DNA of 64,000 nucleotides from Bemisia tabaci (GCF_918797505.1 NC_092793.1:46984243-47048242); one strand, 5' to 3'; shown: positions 1 to 12,400, numbered from the stretch's first letter. Notes: a model not told the origin generated them from the letters alone. Translations and numbers: made by a program.

Positions 1-39
1 CGTGCTTGCGCACTTACATAGTCGAAATGTATATTTTTA

Positions 40-123
40 CATGAACTGCGAAAAGCATAGGGTTTAACGGAGCACAGGGTTTAAGTGGGAATCGAGATTC
101 GCTCTTTTGTCAGAGGAGCGACG
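40..123. repeat. Partial copy of the CTCCTCTGACGTAAGG inverted-repeat family
   Basis: The right end (GTCAGAGGAGCGACGA at about 108-123) and middle match four other copies in the window (24194, 28940, 35833, 39083). The left arm is diverged or missing. Confidence 0.6.
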
Positions 124-231
124 ATAATAAAGACTTTAAGTTCAATGACCTCTTTTACAAATGAATTTTTGTCCGTGAGTGCACGTAAGTCATACTAACG
201 GAATTTGAGAAACTAGATGCCAGACTGGCAT

Positions 232-488
232 TACTGCCGCGCTAAGGAAAACCCCGTATGAACCTTCAGGCGTTGGCAAATTTCCTTTGAAAAAACACGA
301 ATTTCCAGGTAAACTCAGGAATATTTTCCTTCCAATTTTTCAGATAATTTTGTTTGCAATCTCACCCAAAATCCCTGAAAATTTCAGGGAAAATTATGGA
401 TATTTTTCCTTGAAAATACACATTATATCGAAAAAAAATTGGCAACTCTCGAATGTCCATACGGCGTTTTTCCTTAGCACGGCATATT
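232..488. repeat. Inverted-repeat element, TGCCGYGCTAAGGAAAA ends
   Basis: About 257 bp. The left end reads inward from GCGCTAAGGAAAACCCCG and the right end is its reverse complement (GGCGTTTTTCCTTAGCACGG). Both arms continue with a TTGGCAA/TTGCCAA match. Short open frames inside are shadows of the repeat. A related, longer copy lies at 11420-11955. Confidence 0.75.
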
Positions 489-721
489 AGCCCAATAGCA
501 TAATCAGTTTGATACTTGTATTATGCCTGAGTTTTTTTTTAAATTTTAATTTACGCATAATATGCCCGACTATTGCTCTCAAATTGTGGAAAACAACATC
601 TTCTATACCCCGAGAATGAAATTTCTTATGCCTCAAATTAATTTTTACCAACTTTCTGAGGACGCTCATAAACTGGTGCGTTTGACCATCGTCGGTCAGA
701 AGACACAATTTTGAATTAACG

Positions 722-757
<36 letters not shown>
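722..757. repeat. T36 homopolymer run
   Basis: An uninterrupted T tract. It could be the poly(A) of a minus-strand retro-insertion, but I found no matching target duplication. Confidence 0.9.
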
Positions 758-1162
758 CACAAGTGTTCCACGTAACACATTTCACGTCGGAACTTTTTGC
801 ACATCAACTTTAGGTAGGGACTCATTAATGGCGATTATTCTGAAACTTCACGGTGGAAGCATCGATGTGTACGTGAAATTTTGAAGAGGAAACCGTGTAA
901 AATATGCGGGATAAATTCGAGATACGTAAATCAGTTGGCATTGTAAACGTCAAAGAAAATAGAATGCTTTTCTACCTGGAAAACAAGAAAGAAGAAAGTG
1001 GTGCATAAGGAGCAAACTAATGAAGTCTCTGACTATGCACTAATGTTGTGTGAAAAGTCTAACATCTATCATAAGTGAGGAAATAGGTTGTGCAATAAAT
1101 ACTGAAAATATGTGAGAAAGTATGTCTATGTATATCAGTAGCGATTCTCGCCAGTCGGCAAC

Positions 1163-1294
1163 ATTGGGTTTAGCAATAACTACTATTTCTAACTCATGCA
1201 TAGAAATACCTATCACCGTAGGGAAAATGCGTATTTATACGTTGTTTCGAAAATGAGTTAGAAATAGTAGTACCTTATAGAAAAATGTAGTCCA
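1163..1294. repeat. Short inverted-repeat MITE, TTGG-GCAATAAGGAACCACTA family (diverged)
   Basis: The ends are imperfect inverted repeats (GCAATAACTACTATTTCTAA against TTAGAAATAGTAGTACCTTA). The central CCTA..GTAGGGAAA block is shared with other copies. Confidence 0.6.
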
Positions 1295-1691
1295 CACCAC
1301 ATGTACACCACATGTACATTACATGACATTTGGCGGCAGGCTATACCTTATTGAAATTGATTATTTATAATAAATTTAATTTGAGGAGAAATAATGTTGT
1401 CAACTTTTGAGAATCACCAATGGTCTAAATCTGAGAGCTACACATCTCTAAGAAAGGATTCTGACTGTCCGTAAGTCTTCGAATCAATCTTAGGTGCGGT
1501 CTGCGTGATGCAAGAAATTACTTAATTGCTAGGCTTTTGTTTTGGTTTCTTGTTGAGCTTACTTACAAAACTTTAGATCAAACCATAAGGCTGTCAAGTT
1601 GTTTATTAGCTTAAATTTGCCTCGAAGGACTGCATTGATGGGCATGTTGCTTTAACGTCGGGAGGCCTTCATGTATGGTATGGCACACTAC

Positions 1692-1835
1692 AATTGGACC
1701 ACATTTTGCAATAAGAACCACTATTTCTAGCTCATGTTAGAAAGAGCATATGAACCATTGGTTTCCCTATGCAGGAAGGTGCTTTTGTGGATTAGCTGGA
1801 GATAGTGGTTCCTTATTGCAAAATGTAATCCAATT
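1692..1835. repeat. Short inverted-repeat MITE, TTGG-GCAATAAGGAACCACTA family
   Basis: 144 bp from AATTGGACC to CCAATT, with terminal inverted repeats reading ATTTTGCAATAAG-AACCAC inward on both sides. The middle has GTTTCCCTATGCAG, common to the family. It is not coding. Confidence 0.8.
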
Positions 1836-2183
1836 ATGAATTAAACCATACATTTCAGTGTTTCAATATTTTTTTACCCCCAATTTTCGCTAAGACATTT
1901 CAAAGACACGCAGTTTCTTCCTCTTTCAAAGAAAAACGAATACATTTTTGTTTTAAATTTCCTCCAATTTTTTTTCGGTCTGACGAAAATTGCTCGATAA
2001 ACCTTTCACAAAATAACATTGATTTGTTTTCATTCGAAAAGGTAAAGTAGCTTAGTCCATTTTGAAACACCTCAATGCATTTAGATACGTTATGCTACAA
2101 TGAACAGACGCAACGACCAATAGACACGTTATATTGGGTTTTTAATTACGTCTCGTGACACATGTAGAACTGTGTGCGGTACT

Positions 2184-2325
2184 AACTGGACATCATTTTG
2201 CAATTAGGAACCACTACTTCTGGCTCATTTTAAAAACAACATATGCTATTAGTTTCCCTACGCAGATAGTCGCTTTTACAGAAGAGCCAGAGATAGTGGT
2301 TCCTTATTGCAAAACGTAATCCAAC
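2184..2325. repeat. Short inverted-repeat MITE, same family
   Basis: 142 bp. The left end is AACTGGACATCATTTTGCAA and the right end TTGCAAAACGTAATCCAAC, with GTTTCCCTACGCAGATAG in the centre. Confidence 0.8.
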
Positions 2326-3000
2326 TAAGACTAGGCACTAGACGTCGGTTCTTTCCGTCGAAAAATGAGAACCTTTTGATCTACATTACTGCCATCATCG
2401 GAAGTGCTGGAGTGTTATTAACAGGATTGTGAGGGTGTGTGATTACATCCATGCATTTGTATCTTTATTACTTCCCAAGAGCATTGCCACGAGTAATGAT
2501 TCCCGTCCGGAACTACGTCTCACTCCGAGGGAACGAGCGATAAGTGACTTGGAAATAGTCGAAATTAATGTCGGATTCGCTACGGACTTTCGAGCGGCAC
2601 GATTTATCACGAGTGATGTTCGCATGTATCTTAGACACATCGTCCGCAACAACTTGGTGCTCGGGGAGGGATGACGGGGAAGGGGTTTGCAAATAGCAGC
2701 TGACTTAGCATCCGGTGTAGTTGCTCGTTCCGCAAACACAGCCGTACGATTCGTCGTAAACACGAGTATCTAGCCGTGCACGTAATCAATTGTAGCAGTT
2801 TGCGGAATCGCTGAGCTCCGGGGGCAGCCACGCTGTTTGCTCAGATGATCCCCCTCTGCGGATCCCTATTCACCGGATATTAACAACAAGGCGTGATTCG
2901 TTGAGTTGGATTGTGTCTAAATTCTCAAAAATGATCGACCTCGCCCTCTAAAGCGGCTCATCGATACTCCGAACCGGTGAGGCTCCTACAAAGTTCCCAA

Positions 3001-3243
3001 CGCCGCACAGTGGAACAAGCTCATAGAAGGCGCCGGACAAAAATTGTTTGGCTAAAATTTCAAATTTTGTTGTTTATCTCGTCACAAATTCAATTTCATG
3101 GAATGTTCCAGAAAGGAAATTTCACGTAAAAACCAATGGAACCACTCTTAAAATTTTCTGTCTCATATTTTCGAAAATATAAGCTTTCAAAATTTCTAGA
3201 TTTTGTCCGACTCCTCCTATGGATTCGGTCCAGTGTGCGCCGC
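3001..3243. repeat. Inverted-repeat element, CGCCGCACAGTGGA ends
   Basis: 243 bp. CGCCGCACAGTGGAACAAG at the left is inverted as CGGTCCAGTGTGCGCCGC at the right. A second copy of nearly equal length is at 56039-56280. Its interior resembles a compact AT-rich MITE. Confidence 0.75.
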
Positions 3244-6019
3244 TTTCCCACAGCTTGAGGTCATTATAAACATCAATTGCATTTTCAAATAGAGAGCAAC
3301 TATTTCTAGCTCCTTCATAAAAGCACAAATCTGCTGAAGGAAACGAAAAGCAAACATGTTGTTCTCGACTTTAGCTGAAAATAGTCATTCCTCGTGGAAA
3401 ACTGAAGCAATGTATCTTTCAGAAGGGAGGAAAATACAAAAATTAGAGCCAAAATTCTGCTCTAATCCAAATATTTTCTAAAAGTAAAATGCGCTCTCTT
3501 TTATTCTGACCTACATGTCTTTTTTGGGAGATTTAGTAAAAAAATAGTTAATTTTGTAGTTTCGAATGTAGATGAAAGAAATTTCCCAACCATTTTATAC
3601 AAAAAAAGAAACATTTGTAGCTATGCCAAACTATTTTCACAGAATTTTATGAGGGTTCCGTAAAATTCAGTATCAACATTTGGGTCTGGTTAATGAGGAA
3701 AACGCGTGCAAGTGAGATGAGGGAGAAGGGGAAGAAGGAAGGGAGAGGGAGAGAGCCAAAAACCGGTGAAATACATGCTGTTTACAGAGGCCTTTCATCT
3801 CATACTCTGACACCCATAGCTTTTCAGAGAGCTGTGAATTAATACGGCATTAATTTCTCATCCGGAAAATTTTTCCCTCATTTGTAAAATATATCCTTTT
3901 CCCTTTTATCTCACATGACGTTAAAGGCCTCCTATCTCCCTTACTCTCAATGATGGTAATATTTGTCAGTCGAAAAAAGAAGAAAAAGTTTGCGCAACCT
4001 GATCCGTTTAGCAGAAAAAAGTTTAAAAAGTTGGCTTGACGTTGCAAAAAGAGAAACGAGGCTGGCGGCATGTTGCCAAATTTGTCTCTACGTTCTCTTA
4101 AAATCAAGGGAAATGATTGGATCTACTCATTGGGTCATTTGATAGCCTGATGTGGCAACAGGGATTACATGCATAATGATGTAGATAATTAAGTGGGACG
4201 TGGGCTCCATTACCGCGCGTGGACGCGAAAGAAATATAAGAAAGAAAAAAATTCGCTGTATATTTTGAAGGGCCTTTGTCGGACTGGTTTTGATTAATTG
4301 ATACCCTTTATTTCTACATGAGTCGAATCCACGGTCCAATCTGATTGAGCAGTGCATCCATAAACCTGTTGGTGGAAAAAATACCACGCGTGATATTTCC
4401 TCACGTTTGTCCAATGAACTTCACGTAAACCTACAAAGGTCAACTTTTTACGAAATACTGTAAAAATTGGCAATCAAATGAATGGCTCTAAAGAATGCGA
4501 AACATTTTCAAACTGCATTTCTATTGAGCCAGTTTCCTCGACTATTAAGGAACAGCAGCAATATTAATTAGAAAAATTACCTAACTTGTGCCACTGTTTG
4601 GAACACTACGTAGCAACAAATGATTGTGAGCGGGAGAAAGCTTTGAGGTCCACGGTGGAATATTCATCAGGGGAATTATTTTTGTAAGATGTGTCAAAAA
4701 TTTAGTTCCTCGGTTATTGATCCCAAAAAAATATGAGTACTCAAATAATTTAATTCCATTGTTATGCCAATGAAGGATGTCGAATAGCATTTTTAACTCG
4801 ATCGATGGTTCTAAGACCCGAATTTGGTAAATCAAAACTTCAGAAAGGTTCTTTTACTCCCCGTATTTTATTAACTGCAAAGATCAACTGCTATAGCTTC
4901 GACTTTCAAACATTTTTAGGAGTTTCATGTGTCTGGATATTCAGAAATATTCCTCTGTGCAAAAATACTAATATCTGAATGTTGAGTTTGGGTCTCCTCT
5001 CTCGTGAAGGTCACATAGTTGTGAAAAAAAAAAAAAAAAAAAAAAAATTAATGTAAAACCGAAGAGCAGTTGGCTGTACAATGAGCTACCGCGACCGAAT
5101 ATACAGCTCCGAGTATTTATTTAAATTAACCGACTCGAGTTCTGAAAACTTTGTTGCACTTTGTTAAGGATTTTTTCCGGGAGCACTCGCCCTGAAAAAA
5201 GGGTGACCCTGGTCGGGTAATGGAGCATCGCACATTTTAAGTTGCCCCATTAAAACTTTCATTGCGACTCGCGAATCTACTTTGAAGTGGTCCATCCTGG
5301 TGCGAAGTCGGGTGGAGAGCCTTTTAAGGCTGGGGATTTCCCATTCAAGGTGCTACTTTTATTTTACGCTTTGATGGCCTGGTACCATAGGGAAATTACT
5401 ATGATTAGTGGAGCAGCTGTTATCCCGGGATTTTTTCGTGATGTAGATATGTACGTTTGCACACCAGCAATGATAATAAACCTACAGCAAGATGCAGATA
5501 CGAAATCATTTTTCTTAAAGCATTCAATTCAATTTTTCCATTAATATCGTCGTCGAAACTGTTGGAACTCGTACCTCAGTTAGCGACATGGCAGATCCAT
5601 AGATGGAGCTAGGTTATTTTCCGGGGGAAGGTATGGTCCCCCTAAGACCAGAGCTCGGTTACAATTTTTGAAACTTTAAGTCTACTTGGACGCACTTCGA
5701 GTCTTCCAATACGTAAATTTTCCATTAATTCACTAAAATTGACCTAATCCAACAAGAACTTCGACTTATCGTTAGATCTATGTGATATTGCTTGCCGTAA
5801 AGTAGATATTAAGAAACCAAAGTTTTCTTCCACTTCCCTGGGATTTTCTTGGGGAAAACTGTACGATTCCCCGGAGTTCCGGATATGAATGTATTTTTCA
5901 TACTTTTTATCAAATTTTTAGACGCAAATTCAAAGTTTAATTCAAAAAGCGTTCTTGGTGTTATATTATTTGATTGATGAGAGCCTCTATATTATAAGGT
6001 TGATTTACAGTTTCTGATG

Positions 6020-6244
6020 TGTCTTTCGAAATGTGAATAATGGCAGCTCAGGTGCAATAGCATAAACCTTAATAACAATGGATACTTCAAATTTCCACAA
6101 AATTTAACATCCGAATGATTTCTAAGCAGTAGAAGAAGAGATTCTCAACATTTAAAACAGATTCCCTGATTTTTCCTGAAATTTTTCCCCATCATTTCCT
6201 GGTGAATTCCGTATTTTCCTAGTTTTTCCCGATCTCAGACACCA
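6020..6244 (+). repeat. Dispersed repeat, left copy flanking exon B
   Basis: Similar in order and spacing to 6580-6819: AATGGCRRCTCAGGTG, then AAATTT-C-CAAAATTTAA, then GAAGAAGAGATTC, then a TTCCCTGATTTTTCC-rich tail ending in GACACCA. It ends 95 bp before exon B (plus-strand order). Confidence 0.6.
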
Positions 6245-6338
6245 AATAGTGGATAAAGGTTCAGATAGTTCAGTTTGCAGACGAGTGGTTTTGTGGAAAG
6301 ACGGTGGTAGAAGAAAAAGCAGAGGAGTGATATCTTAC

Positions 6339-6499
6339 ACTGTGCAGGTCGACATAAAGGCGTCCACAGCTTTTAGGTAGGAGACAGGAGGCAGCGAGGC
6401 CTGCGATTTGGCATGCTGAGTGGATAGAGTGAGCAGAGATGTGACACCTAAGGTGACGCGGGCCGGAGCCGCCTCTGGTTTGATCCAGAACGATACCCA
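6339..6499 (-). CDS. pHCl: pHCl alternative exon B: end of M1, P-A-R, M2, start of M3
   Basis: 161-bp exon. Acceptor GCGTAG precedes 6499 and donor GTAAGATA is at 6338-6331. The encoded 53 residues equal exon A except Val for Ile at residue 2 (W-V-S-F-W). It differs from A in 33 codons, 32 of them synonymous, including six-fold switches such as AGG/CGC and CTC/TTA. Such silent divergence with near-complete protein identity means both exons have long been under selection. It is the last exon of the gene seen in the window. The next exon, which should complete Val and continue M3, was not found in 1-6338. Confidence 0.95.
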
Positions 6500-9400
6500 C
6501 TACGCAATACGCAATTATCACAAGCATTAGTGACATCTACACTAAACAACGTGGCTACATTGCAACTCACAAAGGTGCTTTTCTGAAAACCTTCCATCAT
6601 CACCTCCACGATCTCAGCAATGGCGACTCAGGTGTACGTTCATGAACCCGAATAAAAATAGGTCCTTAAAATTTCCGCAAAATTTAAAGACAGAATAGTC
6701 TTCAGCGGTGAAAGAAGAGATTCCCGGTTTCTGGAACAAATTCCTCGATTTTTCCCAAAACATATTTCATTCCCTGATAAACTCCAATTTTTCCCGGTTA
6801 TTCCTGGTCATGGACACCATGCTCTATATAAAATTTGCATCAGACTCATTACAATTACCTCCCTTCCCCTGTAATTTTGACCGAACAGTCCATTGACGTA
6901 TAATACAATCTAGACCGCGCATTAGGAAATTTCGACGAGACTAGAGTCCCTTCAGGCGAGACGATAGGCAACCCAGCAACACCCAGCAAGTGTATCGGCG
7001 ATATGTACCGAGACAATGGAAATGCCAGTCTTGCCAGTGCCGTTGCCTGATAAAAGTGCACTTAGTTCATATATCCGGATGTATCAGCTAAGCTGAAGGC
7101 GCGTCTTTACCCTGATTTACCCTCATAGCTGTCTTACCTCCCCCGCCTAAAGTCGGGCCTAGTGCGCGGTCTAGATTGTGTTTTAAGTCAATGGAACAAT
7201 CTCATGCTACGACAGACGAGTTCCAAAAAATCGGTCATTTCGCGGCGAAGTTACTGGACGTGGGTTAGGTTTTCAGGAAAGCAAGAAGCGTCTACAAGAA
7301 TAAGAAAGAAAGCCTCTATACAGGGGTTACGCTGTGGTTTCCTAGTTGAGAACTCTGCTTTGGCCTTACACGGTGCAGGTTGACATGAAGGCATCGACTG
7401 CCTTAAGGTATGACACAGGTGGCAGTGACGCCTGCGACTTGGCATGTTGCGTCGAGAGGGTCAGCAAAGAAGTCACTCCGAGGGTCACCCTGGCCGGAGC
7501 TGCCTCAGGCTTGATCCAAAAGGAAATCCACTGCGCAAGCGTCAATTCATTTTACAGAGAATTCTCGAATCATTCAAATGGTGAGGGCTCTTCTCCTTTT
7601 AAACGTCCTCATCTTTCGACGCGGAAGTCATTACTTTCTTTAGGGGCCGCATTCATGGTGCAAGACAGTTTTTTGCGTATTGTGCAGAGACAAATACCCT
7701 CCACTGGCCTCTTGGCGACAGGTGGAAACTTTTATACTTTCGGGGATTCAAACCATTGGCGGATCCAGCAAATTGGCAACATTGTTTTTCTCCATTTAAA
7801 CCTATGGAAATGTATCGATTCTTAAAGGGGCCGAGTGCTCCGACGGGAATCGATTATTTAACATAGATTTAAATGGAGGAAATCCGGTGTTGCCAAATTG
7901 CTGGATCCGCCTCTGATTCAAACCTTCCTTGTGGACAGTAAAGGAGCACCAGTCAGCACCCTTCCTCGGCTGTTGACCTAGCTACTAGGTGGATGATGAG
8001 CTTCGGATGACGTTATGAACCAGACAAATTTGTAAACTTCCGTTTGTTTGCAAAACAAAATACTCAACATGTTGTCTAGCATCCACCTGGTAGGTAAGTC
8101 AACAGTTGAGTATTGGAGCGCCGAAAGTAAAAGCTAGCTTCCACCGTTGCCAAGAAAGAAACGGAGGGTCTCTCTTTGTCTCTGATATTATGATTGGAAA
8201 TGCAATGTCAATTCTTAAATCTCTGTATTGGGTTTGATATTTTTCGCGCTTTTAGCGGTGAAAAATCAGTTCAGCCGAAAGTGAATGGAAAAGGAATCAC
8301 ATTTTTGACGCTTTAAAGAACTAGATAGCATTATGAAAATAAGCATTTATACACCATCTTGGAGATTGCGATTATCAGCATGACTTAGCCGACACAGGTC
8401 AAATTTAAATGAAATTAAATATACCTCAGCCCTTGAATTTGATTAAAAGTTCTTGATGCTGCATACTATATTTCTATTTGTTCAAATTCAATGGAAAAAA
8501 GGAAAGGAACGAAGATATGCTGCAAGTGAAGTGATATGATTGAAAGACACATGATTTTTAATTTTAAAAAGGTCAAAGTTTCGAGGAGATTTGCTTACCG
8601 ACATGATTACGATGAGACACGTTGGAATGTACGTATGGAACAAATAATATCCTAGACGTCTTTTTAATTCAAATACAACTTCTAAACATGTAAAATTTCC
8701 TGCGAACAAACCAAATAAAAATCAGATTAAGATTAATGAATAGACGAGCACCGAGAAAATTGGTTGAGACGTGGAAATTCACAATTCTGGACAAACTGAT
8801 GGATTTTTATCTCCGTGTTATGAGAAATTACGGCATTTATACGAAAATAATGCGCGTCTCAACCGAGACAAAATTCAACTTTTTTGCAGGTTTTTGACTT
8901 GACGTGCGTGATTGAAAATTTAACTTCAATGTTAAGTTAGCTTCTCAGAGCCTATAAATGATCATAACTATAAACCAGTTATTTTGTGGTGGTATGAATA
9001 TATCTTTAATTTTTCTTCAATAAGAAACAAAGATGGGCATATCCCCGTTCTGGTAGAATATCATCATCAGTATCATTAACACAATTTTTCAAGACTATGC
9101 GAATTTGACTTAACCATCAAAAAGGAACATAGCTTTTAGACTTTGATATTTACAAAATCAAAGTGACAGAGGGCGTCATGTTGGGGAACGAGAAGCTTTC
9201 CTCCTCCCCAATACTTTCATTTCGACGATAGAACTACAAAAGCACCCGTCTTTGTTCGTGGAGTCACGGATCTTCATCAGTATTTTAATTTTAAGAGGGA
9301 CGACGACGAACGATAATTATTAATTTAGCACGAGTTCTAATTATCCTTTCGAAAATTATGTTTAAGTATATTTCACGCAAGGATAACAGGTAAAAATCCC

Positions 9401-12400
9401 CTAAAAGATTGGAATATGCGGAAATTTTGAAATTCCACGGGTCAATTACTGTTACGTTTGAGGTTCACCATCGGCATGAGTTATATGATTAATGTCGAGC
9501 ATTGTTAGTCCATGATGCTGCGGAATTGTAGATAGAGCTACGAATCTCTGACCAGGGCCGGATTTTCCTACTTGCCGCCCATGGGCCGCCTGTATTTTGC
9601 CGCCCCCTTCTCATTCGTTTTGATACATCAATAAAAACCATCAAGTGAACGTGCCAGCGGGGGAGGGGTGCATAAGACGCGTTTACTCGTGTTGAACACA
9701 TTTTTTGGGAAAGCCCTGTCAACACTACAAGCAAAAGGTCACGGAACTTGGCGCGAAAGTCAAGTTTCGTAAACCTATCTCTAGTGGACAAGGCCTTCCA
9801 TTCATAAGAAATACACGAAAAAATTATGAAAGAACAAACACAAAATTCGATTCAATGATTTTAACTTCCGCCGCCGCGCCGACCGCACCTTGTTTGGCGC
9901 AATGCGTGAAGTATTCACGCAGTCTTGTAGACGCTATGCGTTTCACGCTGACCGCACTGTTTGGCGCAATGCGTGAAGTATTCATGCATTCTTGTAGGCG
10001 CTATCCGTTTCACGCTGAGACCATAATAACCGCACTGTGTTTGATGCAATGCGTGAAGTATTCGTGCAGTATTGTAGGCGCTAATATGTGTTACATGCCG
10101 ATTGCCGCGCCGAGGGCTTCTCCTTTTCATCTCCAGTCCTCGTCATCATTTCTCCCTAAGTCGCGTCGTTCCAGGCCAAATTGTGTGTTTGGTTTTTCTT
10201 TTAACTCGACTAATTAAAGGTGCTGTCTCTTGTATCACTGAAAGACGACAAAATTAGAAATTACCATACTCTCAGGAAATGAGAGATTTTGTAGTCTTTT
10301 CTCGTTTGTAATATTTTTTTTCTACATCCAATTTTTTTTATTACCTACATTTAAAAAAGTTGCAAAATTTGCCGCCCCCTAGATTTGCCGCCATGGGCCG
10401 CGGCCCATGTGGCCACCCCCTTAATCCGGCCCTGTCTCTGACACTGGGATACTGGCATACCAGAGATTTTAATAAAAAAGTAAGGGTTAGAAAACATTAA
10501 CAAGTGAGTAACGTTCTAAACGTGAAATCAACGAGGTATGATAGATTAAATGAGTAAATGAATGTTAAAGGATGATCGTATCTTTGACTGTACCTCTGTT
10601 TACGCATCGTGAGTTTTTGAAGTACATAAGATTTGTAAAAGCTGCCGTGCAAGCTGAAGGAAGTAATATGGACACTTCCATCGCATCTCATGTATTAAAA
10701 CGCAACCTTTCCGTCCCTCCATTCATTGACTGAAATGCAATTTCGCCTTCACCCAACCGTATAGGCAACATAACTTCAGCAGAGTTCATGTAATTGCTGC
10801 TCTCGCTCTCGGATTATCAATGAAAGATTCGTCTCCACTTGACCGATCAAAACAGTTTTTGTGTAAGTTCTTAAAAAGTTTTGAATCCATTTTCGTGATA
10901 ATGAACTACGAGAAAAGTGCAACATACATATGAGCCGATTGGCACACAAACCGGAATGAGATTTTAACTCATTGATGACCACATCAATTTAAAGTTCTTG
11001 ACAGTTTACGTCTCTCGCATGAAAATATGTCAAAAACCTGTGAATAAATGTGTCCCAAAAAGTTTCAATGGACCTACACAACAAGACAAAGAACGAGGTG
11101 GAATTCTGCACGGTCTCAGAACTTCCAGTGTAAATTCGCTGAACCAGTAAAACTGAACAGCGAACTTCGAACATTTTATCCCACCATGCATGAAAAAAAT
11201 AACGCGAAAACATTCTGGTGTTACTAATATCCCTGATAAAATACAATCTTAATGAAAACCTGTCAATTTTGCGGAGAAATTTATTCGCAATTTCATCTAG
11301 CGTACATATTACGATGGTAAATATTCCTAATAATTTTTAAAAATAAATATTTCATCAGATGAAATTTGACAATATCTGAGGGTTTCAACAGTGCTTTCCT
11401 TAGCACGGACGATTTCTGCCGTGCTAAGGAAGGGCGTCGTATTAGCATTCACACGTTGCCAAATTTTCTATGATAAATTAAAAATTCTCAGGGGAACTTT
11501 TAAATATTCGTCTTTCAATTTTGCAGAGAATTTGATTCGCAATTTGATGTAAAGTCCAGGGTGTCTACTAAAGCAGGCGGGCCAAAAATCAGTACTTTTA
11601 CAGTACTTTTTCTGTACATTCCACAAAAATTCAGTACCTCCTCAATAGAAAAATTCAGTAATTTTTCAGTACCTCCATTTGACAAAATTCGAAAAATTTC
11701 AAAAATTTAAATTTCTCGCTCAAATTGAGACAAAAGTGACCAAAAAATGAAAAAAAAAAAAAAATTCGAAACTTTTGCAGAATTTCCGCACTTTTTCAGT
11801 ACTTTCGGACCCCCTTAAAAATCGGTACTATTTCCGGAAATTCCGGACTTGTAGACACCCTGAAAGTATTTGAAAAAGATTTTCTGAGAATAAAAGATTT
11901 TCCTGGAAGAAATTTGACAACAAGCGAATGTTTCTACAGCGCTTTCCTTTCGCACAGGGGTTTGTGCTGTGTGTCCGGAGAGACGATGAGCTCGCCTGGG
12001 AAGTAAGTCGTCTGCTGGGAGCCGCAGAGAAAGGGCACGATTCACAACCTGATAAATGTTTGGGCTCGAACAAATGCCGCGGTGAAGTATTGCCGTAATA
12101 ATAATGCTAACACTATGATGGAGATCGCGAGTAAGCGGAAAGAACAACTGTTGACGTTTAATTAAATTAATTACACCGGGATTAAACGCTATTAGTACCG
12201 CTATATTCTCCCACGGATGGCCCGTAAATGAATTTCGGTTGTGGTTGCAAGGTTGTCCTGAAAATCGAGGATTTTCACCATGTAGCAACGTATAAAATAT
12301 ATGCAAATCCTATCACACAATCTGGCAACGTTGATTTCGGGGGCGGAGTTTTCACGTCGGGGCTCGCGGGGTACACGTACAATCACGCGAAAATTAGCTA

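Larger units (their letters stand above)
1..6338. other. Left flank: intron downstream of exon B, no exon seen
   Basis: I searched the minus strand for the M3 continuation (F-V-F-x-A-L-M-E-Y type) and found nothing. The stretch is AT-rich. It holds an inverted-repeat element (232-488), a T36 run (722-757), three copies of one short inverted-repeat family about 500 bp apart (1163, 1692, 2184), another element (3001-3243), an A-run near 5022-5047 and a repeat ending at 6244. I see nothing clear in 3450-5000 or 5060-6000. Confidence 0.7.
6500..7369 (-). other. 870-bp intron between alternative exons A and B
   Basis: It holds the second copy of the flanking repeat (6580-6819) and an inverted-repeat element (6905-7179). 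It is much too long for steric blocking between the A donor and B acceptor, so exclusive choice would need another mechanism. I could not identify a docking/selector base-pairing set by eye. Confidence 0.6.

Noticed and set aside
7346..7825. 159-codon plus-strand frame over the alternative exon A
   Set aside because: It is the antisense shadow of the pHCl exon on the minus strand and runs into a MITE.
9705..10217. 170-codon open frame, plus strand
   Set aside because: It lies wholly inside a hAT-like non-autonomous element and mostly reads its tandem array. The frame is not kept in the other three copies.
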